Made by a program: the position numbers and the translations under genes. Below the pieces are notes generated by a model that had not been told where the DNA came from, searched no databases, and worked only from the letters and a program-made list of their open reading frames with translations. A stretch of DNA of 64,000 nucleotides, taken from the NCBI GenBank assembly GCA_013399305.1, contig VXAI01000116.1:154513-218512 (forward strand). Direction: 5' to 3'. Numbering within the stretch: the first letter of the stretch is position 1; each line of letters starts with the position of its first letter. Source of the DNA: Rostratula benghalensis (lineage: Eukaryota > Chordata > Aves > Charadriiformes > Rostratulidae). This document shows, in pieces, positions 48,934 through 62,247 of this stretch.

Positions 48934-49544
48934 TGCTACGCATTAAGGAGCAATAAAGAATATAATCTACAATTACCAAGGTCAGAGATGAAATGGAGGA
49001 TAATTTTACGTAACCCTGCAGGAGACAGAAGCTTTCAAGGCACTTCCTTGCCTACGTGCAGCATGATTTTTTGCTTTGCGTCTTCCCCAGCTGGCTGCCC
49101 AGTAGCTGGACTGGCCATCAGCTGGACAGTGGGTGCCCAGACAGCCCTGGGGATGCATCCCTTGGCAGCAAAAGCAAGCTGTGCTGCCAGGGAACAGCAC
49201 TTTCCCTGCACCAAAGCAGCCTAGAACAAGCCCTAGATTCAGGCTCATATCATCTACTTGATTGTAAAAACAACAGTGTAGCCTCTAGCTTTTTCCTGAT
49301 GTCTAACCACATGTTCTGTTTACCCAGCTTAAGTTTGCTGTTTTTCAATCTGCTGACTGACAATGTGACAAACAGATTATTTTCTACATGTGTTATGTGT
49401 ACATGAAGCTAGTGTCTCTCGGTCCTCTCTAAGAAAAGCCAAGTCTGTATTTTCATATAGACCATGCTTCTAGAACACCTCTGATCATTTCTTCCTTCTT
49501 CTCTGGGTTGTTTCGTATTTTCCTAGGAAGCAAAGTCTTCAACT

Positions 49545-49570
49545 GGATTTCATTGATGGATTTCATTGAT
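49545..49570. repeat. 13-bp unit duplicated in tandem
   Basis: GGATTTCATTGAT twice, back to back, perfect. Confidence 0.9.
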
Positions 49571-50914
49571 GAACAATATAGTGAAAGGATTACTTTGTAT
49601 TTTGTATATATGGCACTACTATTTATGCAGTTCAGCATGGAACTTGTTTTTCTGCATCTGTAACTATTGGTTATTTTACTCATGCTGAGTTTGCAATCCA
49701 TCAGATTCTTTTTTGCAGTTATTACCTACGAGATCAGAACTCCTCCTGTAATTATGTGTTGTTGATTATACCTATTTAAGCGACATACTTATCACTCATC
49801 TCTACTGAAATGCTTCTTATTGTATTTCAGACCATTTATGTAATTTGACAAGCACTGTTTGATTGCTAATCCTATACTCTGAAGTTCTTATTCCCTTTTG
49901 TGCTTTCTGAAAGTTTAATAATGTATTTTGTTATACAAGCAGTAAATTAAAACATTCTTCAGGATCAGACGCAGGACAGGTCTGCATAGAACTTGACTTG
50001 ATACATGCTTGATGACAAACTTGTTGTTGACTAAAGTTTTCAAATTGTTGCTTTTATTTCATAGCAGTTTTAACTAGATCAGTCATTTCCAGCTTGTTCA
50101 ACAAGAATGTTGTCAGATATTTCCCATATTCACAGCAAGTTATGTCGGCTAGGAGGCAACCTGAAAAGGCAGAGATTCGGAAACTAAAAATAAACTTTTA
50201 TTATGGTATTGTCTTGCAGAGTCTCTTGACTCTGCAGATTGTCCTAGCAGGTTTCTCTTCTGCTTATGTACTGGGCACCTGGCTTAACTTTACTGCTTTA
50301 ACATTTGGCATGTAAATGGCAGGGAGTCTGCATTGTGGAAAGTGTTTTTTTGCATTATACCCATAGGAAAGGTGGATACATAAAACCAGAATTCCCAAGA
50401 GGGTGTAGACAACAAAGCAGCCCTTGGTTGAGGTTTGAGATGGATCAATTTCCTTTTGAGCTGCAGCTAGTTACGTATTCATCTACTTTTTTTTTTTTTC
50501 CAGGTCTAGCCCTGTTTTGTCAGCTGGGAGTATCCATCTCTGAGGACAAGAACTGGCTGTTTCAGGGTGGTTAAGCAGTGTCTAGCAGAGAGGTCATCAG
50601 AGCTGACTAAGGTGTGTAATTACTACTCAAACAATGAATTCATAATAATCAACCGTACTATGCATTTCCTAGGGATTTGTCAGGTCTTATTAAGCAGGTT
50701 ATGTATCATGGTATCCATAGCATTTCTCAAGGTATTTCTTAAGTAATCAGATCTTCTTGTCGAGAAGATTTCCAATAAACTTAATGAACACAAAGGTTGC
50801 TCCTGTGGAGCAGACAGTTTACAATATAGGGGCCAAGTGAAATCCTGAGAGCAGATACTTGTTTGTTGGTCAAGATTTGGTCTTTGTAAAATCGTCTGCT
50901 TAACACTCATGTTT

Positions 50915-50933
50915 CCACCGCCCTCTAGTTGCC
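50915..50933 (-). promoter_or_regulatory. Candidate CTCF binding motif
   Basis: The minus strand reads GGCAACTAGAGGGCGGTGG. Compared with the vertebrate CTCF core (CCASYAGRKGGCRSY), 14 of 15 core positions fit. CTCF sites mark insulators and chromatin-loop anchors, and the motif orientation here is minus. It is a motif match only, and binding is an inference. Confidence 0.35.
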
Positions 50934-53900
50934 TCCTTTCCCATTGTCTAATGTTTCATTTCTGTATTTACTACTTAATTTTAAGGGACTTATGTAAATA
51001 AAGACTTCAACATTATTTCCTTGCAAATCCTTTTTCTTCAAACAAAAATTAACAGCTACTACTGTATAGTTTATTTCATATGATAGCACTTTTAGATGTT
51101 AGTTTGGGATTTGCATCTTTTTCTGCTTTATTTTGGATAATCTAATTAACTTTAAAAATAGTCTCCATAAGATGCAAAACATGGGAGAAAAGATGGTGGA
51201 AGCCAAAAGGTTGACTACAGCAAGAGTTGTGTTGAATTAAATTAAACTCCAACACAGAACAAACTCTGTGGAGTGCAGGAGGAGAGTCTAATTTAAAAGG
51301 GTGTGTCTTGCTGTGCAGTCTCTTTAAGCGTGATCTGCTTTTGGCCTAATTTTCTGTGACAGTGTATTTAATAACAGTGGTCCCTTACTGAGAATACCTT
51401 CTGCCTGGTCTGTCACTGTAGAAATTTTGGCCATGTAATCAGCATATCTTTGTCAAATCAACACTTAAATTTCCTTAAAGGAATTAAGAACTCTTAGCAG
51501 TTAGTCATACAGCTCCAGATGAAGAAATTTTATGCTGCTATTAAAGCACCTCAAACTTAAGCCATTCTGTGTTTGTTGCTCCTCTGTTTTGGTAGGTAAC
51601 TATTAAAACATTAGGAACTTATAAAATAAGAGGGCTGCCTTATAAAACTGATTATTTTAAATCCTGGAAAGGACTCTCAAGGGCAGATCAGGAGTTTCAC
51701 AGCAATATGGATTAGTATGATATATTTTTTGTGGTGTGCTAAAAATAAGCGGGCACTGCTGTTTGACATGCATTTTATGGGGAATGTGCATTTTTCATTT
51801 TATGAACATTCATCATTAAGTGGCTTTATATTTAAAACATTACCTAATGGAGCTGCATGGAATTGAGAGCCAATATGTAGATGTACTTCAGAGCTACTCG
51901 GTTTCCCAAGCAGCAGTCCTATTTAAATGTGTACATGCCTTCTATGACCTGACATATTAGAGGTTCTGAATTTAATTTAGTTTAAATGTGCAATTTTCTC
52001 TTTTTACCCACCACTGCAATTATGCAGCATGTGAAATATATATAGTACGTCTATGAATGCACTATGTCTGAAGAGCCCAGCAGGCATGCTGAAGGATTTT
52101 TTTTCTCTCTCTTCACCATTGTACAAATTAGAAGAATCCATAACATCTAAGGGTCTTAAATCTTGTTCTTCCAGACTGCCTATAGACACAGCAGGATAAA
52201 AACACTGCTTGAATTGAGTCAGATTCTTTATCTTAAGGAGTTCTACACTTCATGTATCAGTGACATATAACTATTTTTGCCACTGGAGCCATAACATGCA
52301 CAGCTCCAAGCTTGCAGCAGGAGAGCAAGGTATCCTGTCTCTGGATGTACAAGATCCTTGTTAACAACAGTAGTGAGACAGGAGTCACACTGGGACAGTC
52401 TTCCTTCCTCTGAGGGGAGCAGGCATCTCCCATCCCCTCCCTGAAGCCCTTCACCCTCCTCCAGGCTGCTGCTTTAATCCCTCATCAGACTGTGGCCACT
52501 TGACTCAAAAGGGTGTAAGAAGCTGAAGAAGGCGGCCCTTCTGTGTGTGTTGGCTGGGAGGCAATGTCAGCAGATGAAGCCTGTTCCTGGAGAAGGCAAA
52601 GGTCTGTGTTTGTAATCATGGGTGCATAGCAATCTTCATCTGTGTCACCAAGTCCTCCAGCATAATGTATAATGGGAGCGGGCTACTGATGAAAGGCCAA
52701 TTTAGTAGGTTTCCAGTAAAAGCTGTCCCACACAGTCATATAGCAGGTATCTAACTTGGCAGCATCACTGAGAGTAACTGTTGTCCATATTTTTATGGTT
52801 AAAAACCATTGTTACTTTCTTAGCTGAGGATCAGAGTGGGATCTGACTAAACAAAATTGATAAATGTAGATTGTTTAATTTGAGAATTTTCATTACCTCT
52901 GCACAGGAAAGGAGGCCTTAACAAACAGTGTCTTGGCCTAGATTGGAGAAAATTATCTCAGCACAAATGCATTTTGTCAAAGGGGATTGTAGTTTCTGCA
53001 CTTCGAAGGCTTGTGGTTTTCTGGTAGTCTAGAGCAAAACTGTGAAACAACATAGGCATCCTCATATTATCTTTACCTGTCACCTGTCATGGTCCACTGT
53101 CACAGATGGCTAAACAGAGATAGAAAACCAAGATGGCAGCAATCCTACGAATGAAGGTGACAGGTCTAAAGCACAGGCTTAGTGGATCCCAAGGGGAGGC
53201 CTAATTTTAGAAGGGTTTATTATGCTACTACATTTCAAATAAGAGTATTTGGGAGGAGTTATTATTTCACATTCTTAAACCACTCACTAATTTAAGCCAG
53301 ACACACAAACACTATATACATCTTTTTATGAAGCATGCATCTTGTCCCAATTATCTCTTATTACTCTTGCTAAGTATATGTATGCAGTTAGAAAAGAGAA
53401 CGCTCAAAGCCAAAAAGAAGGGAAAAAAGTAAAATTGGAGGGGTTACTTCATCATTTGGTTTGTTCTTGATGCATATGTCTCAAACAAAGACATAGGATC
53501 TATTTAATGCTTCCTGTAGCATGTCTGTCCCAGTGTAAAATAATGAAGGTGAATTCAAAGGTGCACATATCTACCCTTAACACCATTTTTTATCAATAGG
53601 TTTCTCTAGATCATCTCAATCTTTATGTATCTTTTTCAAAAAAGAGTGCAATGACTTCTGGCTGAAAAAGAAAAAGCTGATCACTCTGACCTGGCACCCA
53701 TCATCTCTCAACTGAGAAGAGTATTTCTGTTATCTCTTCTACAATGAATGCTAGCTTTATAATGACAGTCAAAGCATGCATTAAATACACTTAGTGATGC
53801 GTTTGTATGACTGGAATAATGGCAGTTTTCTCCCTTGTCGACATTACCTCTACACCCTAACATTAACTAAGCTATGTCTTTGTGCACTCTTTTTTCAAGC

Positions 53901-54212
53901 ACTGATTGTCTGCCGTAGACACATGTACTCTGTGCCATGTTCAAAAGTTAACAATGAAACTTGTAGGAGTAGATTGGTGTGAAAAGGCACAAAAGTCAAA
54001 TGAAGCCATCTCTAATTTTGTCCTGCTATCATCCTGTGGTGTATTCCCAGTCATGTAATAATAAGGAGAACAGAGGGAAGGCTGAGATTAGATGAGAAAA
54101 GTAAATTGCTTTTTGACAACTGGCCTCTAACCTTAGGTTTCACACATATCCCTTCCTTAGACACAAAAGTGTGCTTACAGAATTCAGGACATGAAAATAT
54201 AAGAAGCTAAAG

Positions 54213-55095
54213 CAGTCACAGGATGGTTAGAGTTGGAAGGAGCCTTAAAGATCATCTAGTTCCAACACCCCTTCCACTAGACCAGGTTGCTAAAAGCCCC
54301 AACCATCCAGGCCTTAAACACTCTGAGGAATGGCATCCACAACTTCTCTGGGCAACCCATGCCAGTGCCTCACCACCCTCATAGTGAAAAATTTCTTCCT
54401 AATATCTGATCTGAATCTCCTCTCTTTCAGTTTAAAATCATTGCCCTCATGCTGGTGCTACGTTCCCTGATAAAGAGTGCCCCTCATCCCTCATCTCTCC
54501 TGTAGACCTTCTTTAGGTACTGGAAGGCTGCTAGAAAGAGCCTTCTCTTCTCCAGGCTGAACAACCCCAACTTTCTAAGCCTGTCTTCACAGGAGAGGTG
54601 TTCCAGCCCTCTGATCATCTTTGTGGTCTTCCTCTGGACTCGTTCCAACAGGTCCATGTCCTCCTTATTCTGGAGGCCCCAGAGCTCAAGGCAGTACTCC
54701 AGATGGGGTCTGATGAGAGCAGAGTAGAGCAGTAGGATGATGTTCCTCGCCCTACTGACCACAATTATTTTGCTGCAGCCCAGGATGTAGTTTGCCTTCT
54801 GGCCTGTGAACGCATATTGTGAGCTCATGTTGAGCTTCTCATCCACCAGTACCCCCAAGTTCTTTTCCTCAGGTCTGCTCTCAATCAATTTTCCACCCAG
54901 CCTGTATTTCCACTTATGATTGCCATGCAGGACCTTGCACCTGGCCTTGTTCAGCTTCATGAGGGTCACATGGGTCCACCTCTGAAGCCTGTCTAGGTCC
55001 CTCTGGATGCCATCCCTTCCCTCTAGTGTGTCAACCACACCACACAGTTTGGTGTTGTCAGCAAATTTGATGAGGGTGCACTCAGTGTTTTCCTA
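54213..55095 (-). mobile_element. CR1 LINE 3' fragment with the longest open frame of the window
   Basis: Minus strand. The 3' end is near 54213 ('agtcacaggatggttag', reading ATCCTGTG on the minus strand, a single clear terminal unit). An open frame at 55038-54484 (184 codons) covers the region after the RT palm: [52 protein letters not shown] and LGLFSLEKRRL. The HLEYC site that is frameshifted in the two plus-strand copies is intact here. A small deletion has removed residues after KVLHG. The element is truncated at about 55095, just past the palm motif, so it encodes no complete enzyme. Confidence 0.92.
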
Positions 55096-58000
55096 AAGCA
55101 GAATGAGGAAAAAAGAAGGGAAGGTCCAATAGGAATTTTCAGGTCCTGCATTTTTTAAAGTTCTCTTCTTGTTTAGGGGTGCTTTATAACAGTAGTCAAT
55201 TGCTCCTCCTCATTAACTTATGGTTTGGCTTTGAAAACTTTATAAATTGCCCTAACAGCCCCCATGAGTACTGCTGCAGTGAATGATCTGGTTGTGTTTC
55301 CATGATATACCTATTTTCAGAGATATGTATAACTCAGCCCTTTTAATTTGCATCAGGCTTTGGGGAACTTGGCTTACAGGTCAAAGGGTGAAACAATTTT
55401 CAGCTTATGTATTTGAAAAGAATATAGTTCAGCCAAGAGCAGTTTGCAAGTACAGAAAATTTCATCATAATTTAGAAGCTTCCAGGATAAGAAAATGTAT
55501 ATTGTCTTCTCCAGTAACTAGATAATGTGAATTATATTTGTTACATTTGTTTGTATTAATTCAGATTAATAAAAGACACTGTATTAATTAAGATGTTTTA
55601 TTATCAGCATTAAAAGACATTGTTTTTAATAGTTATCTCAAAGGTACACCTTCAGTTTTTCAAAATTTTTAAAAGATTTTGCACTGATAACTGTCTCACT
55701 AAATGCAGCAAAAGAAAAGGTTATGAGGAATAGCCAAAGAAACGCAAAACTGTGAGGTCATCTAATTGATTAGTTAATGTATTATGATGATAGCCCAATG
55801 TATTTGTATAAGACACAATTCTGACATTTCCTTTTTTGGGGTCTTTACATCAGTCTGGAATGCACCCAGGATCAAATCCAATCTTTATCCTATTAACAAG
55901 GAAATGAACACTGCTTAACTTTTCTTTACATTTTGGGCTGGCTGATAGTTACCTTTAGAATTGGAGTGCTTTTCTATAGTGGATATATTTACATAAATAT
56001 ATTTGTAACCCACATTCAAAGATTTGTTTGAATATTCAGTAATATTTGTCTTCTGGCAAATATTATTCTAACTTATATTTATAGTAATTTTCTCAGTTAT
56101 TTAACTCGAGACTCTAATAAACAAAATTTCTATTCTGCATTACTTCATTGAGATCCTTCTTTTTATCACTGTTTTCTGTTGCACATCTGCTTGATGTGTG
56201 TATTTCATTCCTGTCACTAATAGTCTCAGCTCTACTCTAAAGCACACAGTTTCTAGTCTAAGCCAATTTTCATTTGATAACTGGTCTTTCATTCTAGCTC
56301 CTGCTCTGTCAGAGAGTTGCATTACCTCTTCTAGGTCTCTGATATAAAATCTGAGCAGACTCATCCTTAATGATTACCCTTGTAGAGGTCTGTTAGTTGC
56401 ATTCCTCTATCTGAAGTTCAACATTGCACTCTTTTGTTGATGTTTAACCCAATTTTGTATCCATGCAAACCTTATCCTTTTCACCGTACCAGCTGACCTT
56501 GTACATTAGCATTTTTTCCACTTTGTGTTGCCAGAAAGTCCATGTAAATTGTCATGATGGCTTCATCTCTCTTTCTACCTTTAGCTGCCTTCTCTTCTCT
56601 GAGCTCCACGAACCGCTCTTCAGTACATTCTCAGATGTCTGATCAGAGTTGCTTCCTGCTTTATATGGGAACATCTTTGAGTGCCGTTCAGTTACTGCCC
56701 ACTTTGTCCCTAAACCTAGACCCAGCTGTGAAACAAGCTTTTGTTCAATTTTAGATATGCAGGGGCTCTCTTTGAAGTGAAAACCCAGATGCTACTGTTT
56801 TTAGATATGAACAAACAAAAGAAGTGTACTGCTACTATTGCTCATCCCCAGGATAGTTTGGAAATTGTACATACTATGTACAAATATTCTCACTTGGTTT
56901 CATTTTGAATGTGATTTTTAAATATGACATTTTACAGTCCAGTACTCAAAAATAGCTAGTTTCAGTGAGGATTAGTCTATGCATATCTGTTTTATTTGGT
57001 TTATCCACAGTGTGTGTATGCTCAGGTTTCTGCCTAAGCTTGTGGGTAATGGCTGACATTGTGGATGTACAGTTTACATACAATTGCAAAGCTGTCAAAA
57101 ATACTGACTTCATTGTAGATGGACAGGTTCTTTACTTTTCTGTAAAGCCCCAGATGTGCAGACTTATATATAAGATCATGAGTTTTTCCATTACATATTG
57201 GGTAATTGTGTACTTCAATTTTAATATTTGTAATATTTGTAGATTTGTAAAATTTGTAGATTTCTGAGGATTTTCATTATTAAAACATCAAAACAAACTT
57301 TTAAAAAATGGAGTGTCTGCTTTTATTAGGGTCAAAACTTTTGTGTGACCCTCAGTTGGACTTCCAGTATTCTTATACGGGCATATAATATATTCTGACA
57401 GCTGCAAAAAACCAAAACATGCACTTCAACCTTATCAACCTAACACACTCAACCTTATCAAGACAAATCTTTACAAAGTCCATTCTCATTTTGACAAATC
57501 AGCCTTTTCTGACTACAATCATTCTGATTGTTCTAGAAATAATTGAAAATATTTTGCATAGTCATTTTGTAAATTTGATTCATGGCTAGAGTGCTCTGAG
57601 ATCCTTAAAAGAAATCTCTTTATAAGTGGAAGTATGTAAGTACCGTTGCCAAAAGCACTACAGTTTCTTAGGTTCTTTTAATTTGGTTTTGAACAACTGG
57701 AGTTTTCCCTCCATGAAAACCCAGACTGGTTTTATAAAGGAGCAATTGAGAAGGACGTTATCTGAAATATAGTCAAACTAAACTCTCATTATAGAATTGT
57801 ATGCGGCATCTTCCCTGGCTAGATCAGTGACATAAAGGTCTCATAATCTTCACTCTACATCCAGTTCCTCTGTAACTTCTATTTCCAATGAGGATTTAAA
57901 ATCTTTCTCTTTTGCTTTTTCCTGCTGAATTATAATTGAGCTTCAAAATGACTGCAGAACTTGCTTGTTCAGAAAGCCCTAAAATAATAGCAGTGAATTT

Positions 58001-61000
58001 TGCAGGGCTTCTCACATTTGCTTTTCTACAGTGTCTTCTTAATCATCTCCCTAGCTGTATGAAGGCATTTGTGAGATAAAAAAGCCAACAATTTATTTTT
58101 TTTTTAAGCTTGCTATTCATGTTTTCTTCCATGACCATTCTTCAGGAATATGCTCTCTTTCTCTCTACGAGAAATAAGACTTCTGTAAATAAGATCTGTG
58201 TCTAATGAATGAGTGGATTGTGTTATATTTTGACACCAAAGTAAAATTTGTCATCAAGGAGATCAAAAAAGACACAAGGGAAGAAATGTCTAATGTATCC
58301 ATTTGAAGTTGCAGCAAAAAAAAGAGAATGTAAACAGTCATGGAAGAATACTATATTGTATCTTCACTAAATGTCAAGGGTCTTTGAGCTGTAGAAATGA
58401 TCTACTAGACCACCCAAGAGCAAGTAATACATACCATGTTCTGTGCCGTATGTATTCTATCAAGTCCTTAACATGAGGATATATTTACCACACAAAAATT
58501 TAGCCACAGGAAAGATTGTTCCTATATTAATTTACTCTCTTATGTATGTTGGAATAATTACTCATGTAGTAAATATTGTAAACTAGAAAAGAAATGTTCT
58601 GCTGCAGTTATCTACAACCTAATAACTAGTAAAATAAGCAACAGCTAGATATTTTGAATAAATATTCAATTATAGTTAAATATCTGAATCTTTTCAATAG
58701 CAAATTAAGTTTAAACCAATGAAATTCAAATAATAGAGCATTTTAAAAGCTATAGGAACAAAGATGGTAACAGTTTGCATCAAAGACTTAATCACCTGTT
58801 GAAGGAGAGCTATGATGTTCACTGATGTTTGCTGCCATATTTACAATAACAGAAAATTTGGAGATGCTAGAATACTTTTGAAACCCAAGCCTTTCAGATG
58901 TAAAATGAAGTTTCAAAAACAGCTGAAGGAAAAAAATAGAATGTCTTAGAATCTGTGAGTTAATCTTGTGTGATGGGTTGCAGAAAGAAGAGTCAAGCTC
59001 TGGAGAAAGTTGTCCTCCAACAAGGTAATATAAATTCTACATTGTGAACCAAACTCATGAAGAACTTAAACCTGCTGAGAAACCCTATGGTTGGCATTTT
59101 TTCCCAATTTAGTTGATAACAAAGTTGCAAATACATGAAATTCTATTAACTGGTAATCTTTGACTCGGACACGTACAGACAAACTGAAAATCAAAGCTGT
59201 TGTATTTAAATAATGCAACTTTATCCCAGTTTAAAAAAAAAATATCAGCTTTTCAGAAACAATGTCCTTTGTATTGCAGATATGTCACTCAGAAGCTCTC
59301 CTCCTGTCTACAGGGTCATGATGCCAAGCAGTTTATGTTCTTAGGAAGAGTGTTGAAGTGAATTTCTGCAGCCGCTTAATTCTCATTGCGGACTGCCTTT
59401 TCCCTATGCACAGTCCATAAAATTGCCTACTGGAGGTCTGTACAGATTCAGAAACAATGAGAGCTACAAAGAGACATGAACCATGAGAATTGTTTGTATT
59501 TTCTGATATTTGCATGAACTACCCAAAACAGCCGTGTCTTGTTTGCATTCATTGAATCATTTGCTTCTTCTCTGTACTGCTTCATGTTTACATGGGATCA
59601 CTAGCCAGTTTATTCCGTCTCTGTTCCTTTTCCATTCCTGTTTTGGTTTGTTTCAAAATTTTTCCTACTGCTATGCCCAGAGCCTCACAGTACCTTGTCC
59701 AGAGGCTTGTGAGTAGACCCACATCAAGAGAAGGACTGAAGGGGGTTTTATCTGATTTTGACGGCACCAGGAACGCACTCTCTGCTGAGTCTGCTATTGC
59801 TCCCCGGGTCTGCCAGCACAGTTTCTCCTAGGGATCCAGGGTGTTGCATTCCAGAGCATCCAGAGAAACCCCTATGTGAAATTGCCCAAGTCTGGATTTC
59901 CAGCAAGCCTCCTGGGAAATCTGTGTAACAGTTCACCGAAATTGATTTCTAATTGTACAGATTGCTTCCTTTTAGAAACATTGCAGTGAGGATGCTGTAC
60001 AGATAACCCTGGCCCATATGTCCTCTGTTAGAAGAATATTCTTCCTCTTCTTACATTTCGCTCTCTGTTGCAAATACATCTCATTTATATGCTACACACC
60101 ACATACCACTGAAATGTGCATTAGTTCAAGTGAGATAATAAAAGCTAGAATCCTTCAGTGGCCTTGCTCTCTTCATTTTTCACTTTCAGCAGAATCTCAC
60201 CTGTCACAGTCTTCAGCATCCAGTTTATACTTTTTTCTCACATTTTGACTGTTTCTACAGAAAAGGAGACCATACTAAGGAATACCTAATCAGTGTTAGA
60301 CGTACTCTGTCCCTATGATGAGGGACATTTTTCTACTTTCTTGTGGCTACACATTTCAATAATAGTATTGCAAAAATTGAGACTGTTTCTACTCTCTGGG
60401 GGAAATACACCAACCATATATTTTCACACCACTTTTCTTACTTATGCTTTCATGGACTACATATATTACCCCCAGGTCTAGGAACATTCTCATTTTTGTG
60501 TGTACACATACAAGCTCCTGTAAAAATCAGTTACAAATTAAAGTCACTTTCCATAGTAAGTATGATTTTCACAAATACCAGATTTTTTAAATCTGAAATT
60601 TCAAATGTGTGATTGAAACTATTCAGGTAAATCAGAGAAGATACCTCAGAAACATTATGTTTAATATGTTGAGATGGTTTTAAATGATTTCTTTCTTTGC
60701 TGTTAGGTACTGCCTCTGCCTTAGATTAACTCTGAGACCCCAGCTAGATATTAATTTTTTATTCCAAATGAAATGAAGTCTCTGAAAGGACTTAATGAGC
60801 TGAATTAGGAGATAAGATTGTATGTGAGCTTCAAAAGACATACCAACAAGGACTGCCAAATAAGCTAGCAATGAGGAAGTCCTCAAAATGAACTTGAGTA
60901 CTTCGTAGCCTTTAACTTGGGAGTTGTATTAGACTTGGAAGGTAGCCCTATGTGTATTACTTCTGTGTATTGGACAGCTCTGTTATCTCCTCACTGACAC

Positions 61001-61750
61001 CACTGGGTTCCATTTCATCCCTTATCTTAACTCTTCATGGTCCTGTAGGACTTTTTTCTGTACCAATTGTTACTATCCATACCTCCAAATTATTTGTCAG
61101 AGTTGCAGTCATGACTGCACAGCATGAGAGTCACTTTTGTCCTTCCCCATCTTGACTCAGTTGTGCATCACATAACACTGGAGGCTACTTTACTCCTGCT
61201 CACAAAACCTCCTATGAGCCAAAATAGCAGATGGAAAAGAGGGAGGTAGAGACGGGTCCTTGCCTTCCCCTTTCTACTTCACATACAGACTCTAAATCAG
61301 TAGCAGAAGGTACGTTGTAGGAGAAGTTGCAATGGTTCTAATTTTGTACCATGGTGGTCTTTTTCCATGGTTAGCAAAGAAAGCATCTCCCCACCATCTG
61401 CTGGTACAGCCTTAGAAATTAAGCTTCAGACAGATCCTAGAAAACTGCCTAGGTTAGTTCACTCTGTTCTCTACTAACTGTCTTCTGAAACATTTACTTA
61501 TAAGATTCCTGGGAAGGCAGAAGTCTTTGAGGGTATTCAACTTGGTCAAACATTTTACTGCACTGCAAGGTAAATGTTTTTTCCAACATCTTCTACTCTA
61601 TTATCCTAGTTTTTCCTTACTGTGAAGTTAACCTGCTTTCTCCTTGCCCATCCTTTAATCTGTACATTCAATTTTATAAAGATTACAGGGCATTTTTATT
61701 CTCTATACCTCTTCTTGCTTGGATACTAAACAAGAACAATAAAGAGAAAT

Positions 61751-61770
61751 AATAAGCATTAATAAGCATT
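61751..61770. repeat. 10-bp unit duplicated in tandem
   Basis: AATAAGCATT twice, back to back, followed by further AT-rich related words. Confidence 0.85.
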
Positions 61771-62218
61771 AATCATAATTAATGAGAGGTAGTTTCAAAA
61801 TTGAAAGTTTTATGATCCCAAATTTATCCTGATTTGGGACTGTACAGCTCTGAGTTTTGGCACGTGTCCACATTAATAATAACAATGCTCAGTGACAAAA
61901 TGAATTTTTAAAACGAGGTTTAAAAAAATCTGTTTAAGCCAATAGCCACATTTGTCACCAAATTCCCAGTATTAGAGATGATTACCATGAGAAGTAGTAA
62001 TCTCGTCAAACTGTCTGCTAATTCTCTTAAAATTATGCAAGTGACAAGTACTCTCTTAAGCACTGAATAAGACTTTCAGAAATGTCCTTGTTGGTCAGAA
62101 AATGTTGATTTTGCACTAACTCTCAACAGCAGAAGAATACATTACTCTCTATGTTGGTATATGCAGCGCTTATTTCTAAAAGGACACAAAAGTTTTTCTC
62201 TTAACTGCTAGCACGTCA

Positions 62219-62247
62219 TTCAATGCTAGCAATGTGCTAGCATTGAA
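62219..62247. repeat. Perfect inverted repeat, 13-bp arms, 3-base loop
   Basis: TTCAATGCTAGCA, loop ATG, TGCTAGCATTGAA. All 13 pairs match. It could form a hairpin or cruciform. The arms hold two GCTAGC sites. It is too short for a typical miRNA precursor. Confidence 0.9.

Larger units (their letters stand above)
46212..54212. other. Mostly unique sequence, no supportable gene
   Basis: About 8 kb. It starts with a CpG-dense, LTR-like segment (46330-46560, see findings), then AT-rich DNA with short tandem duplications (46665-46694, 49545-49570), poly(A) at 48919-48933 and a CTCF-like motif at 50915-50933. The AT-rich block 51180-51980 has the look of conserved non-coding DNA, but that cannot be judged from one sequence. 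Confidence 0.45.

Noticed and set aside
49056..49406. Plus-strand ORF of 116 codons
   Set aside because: Overlaps other ORFs on both strands, low-information composition and no motif.
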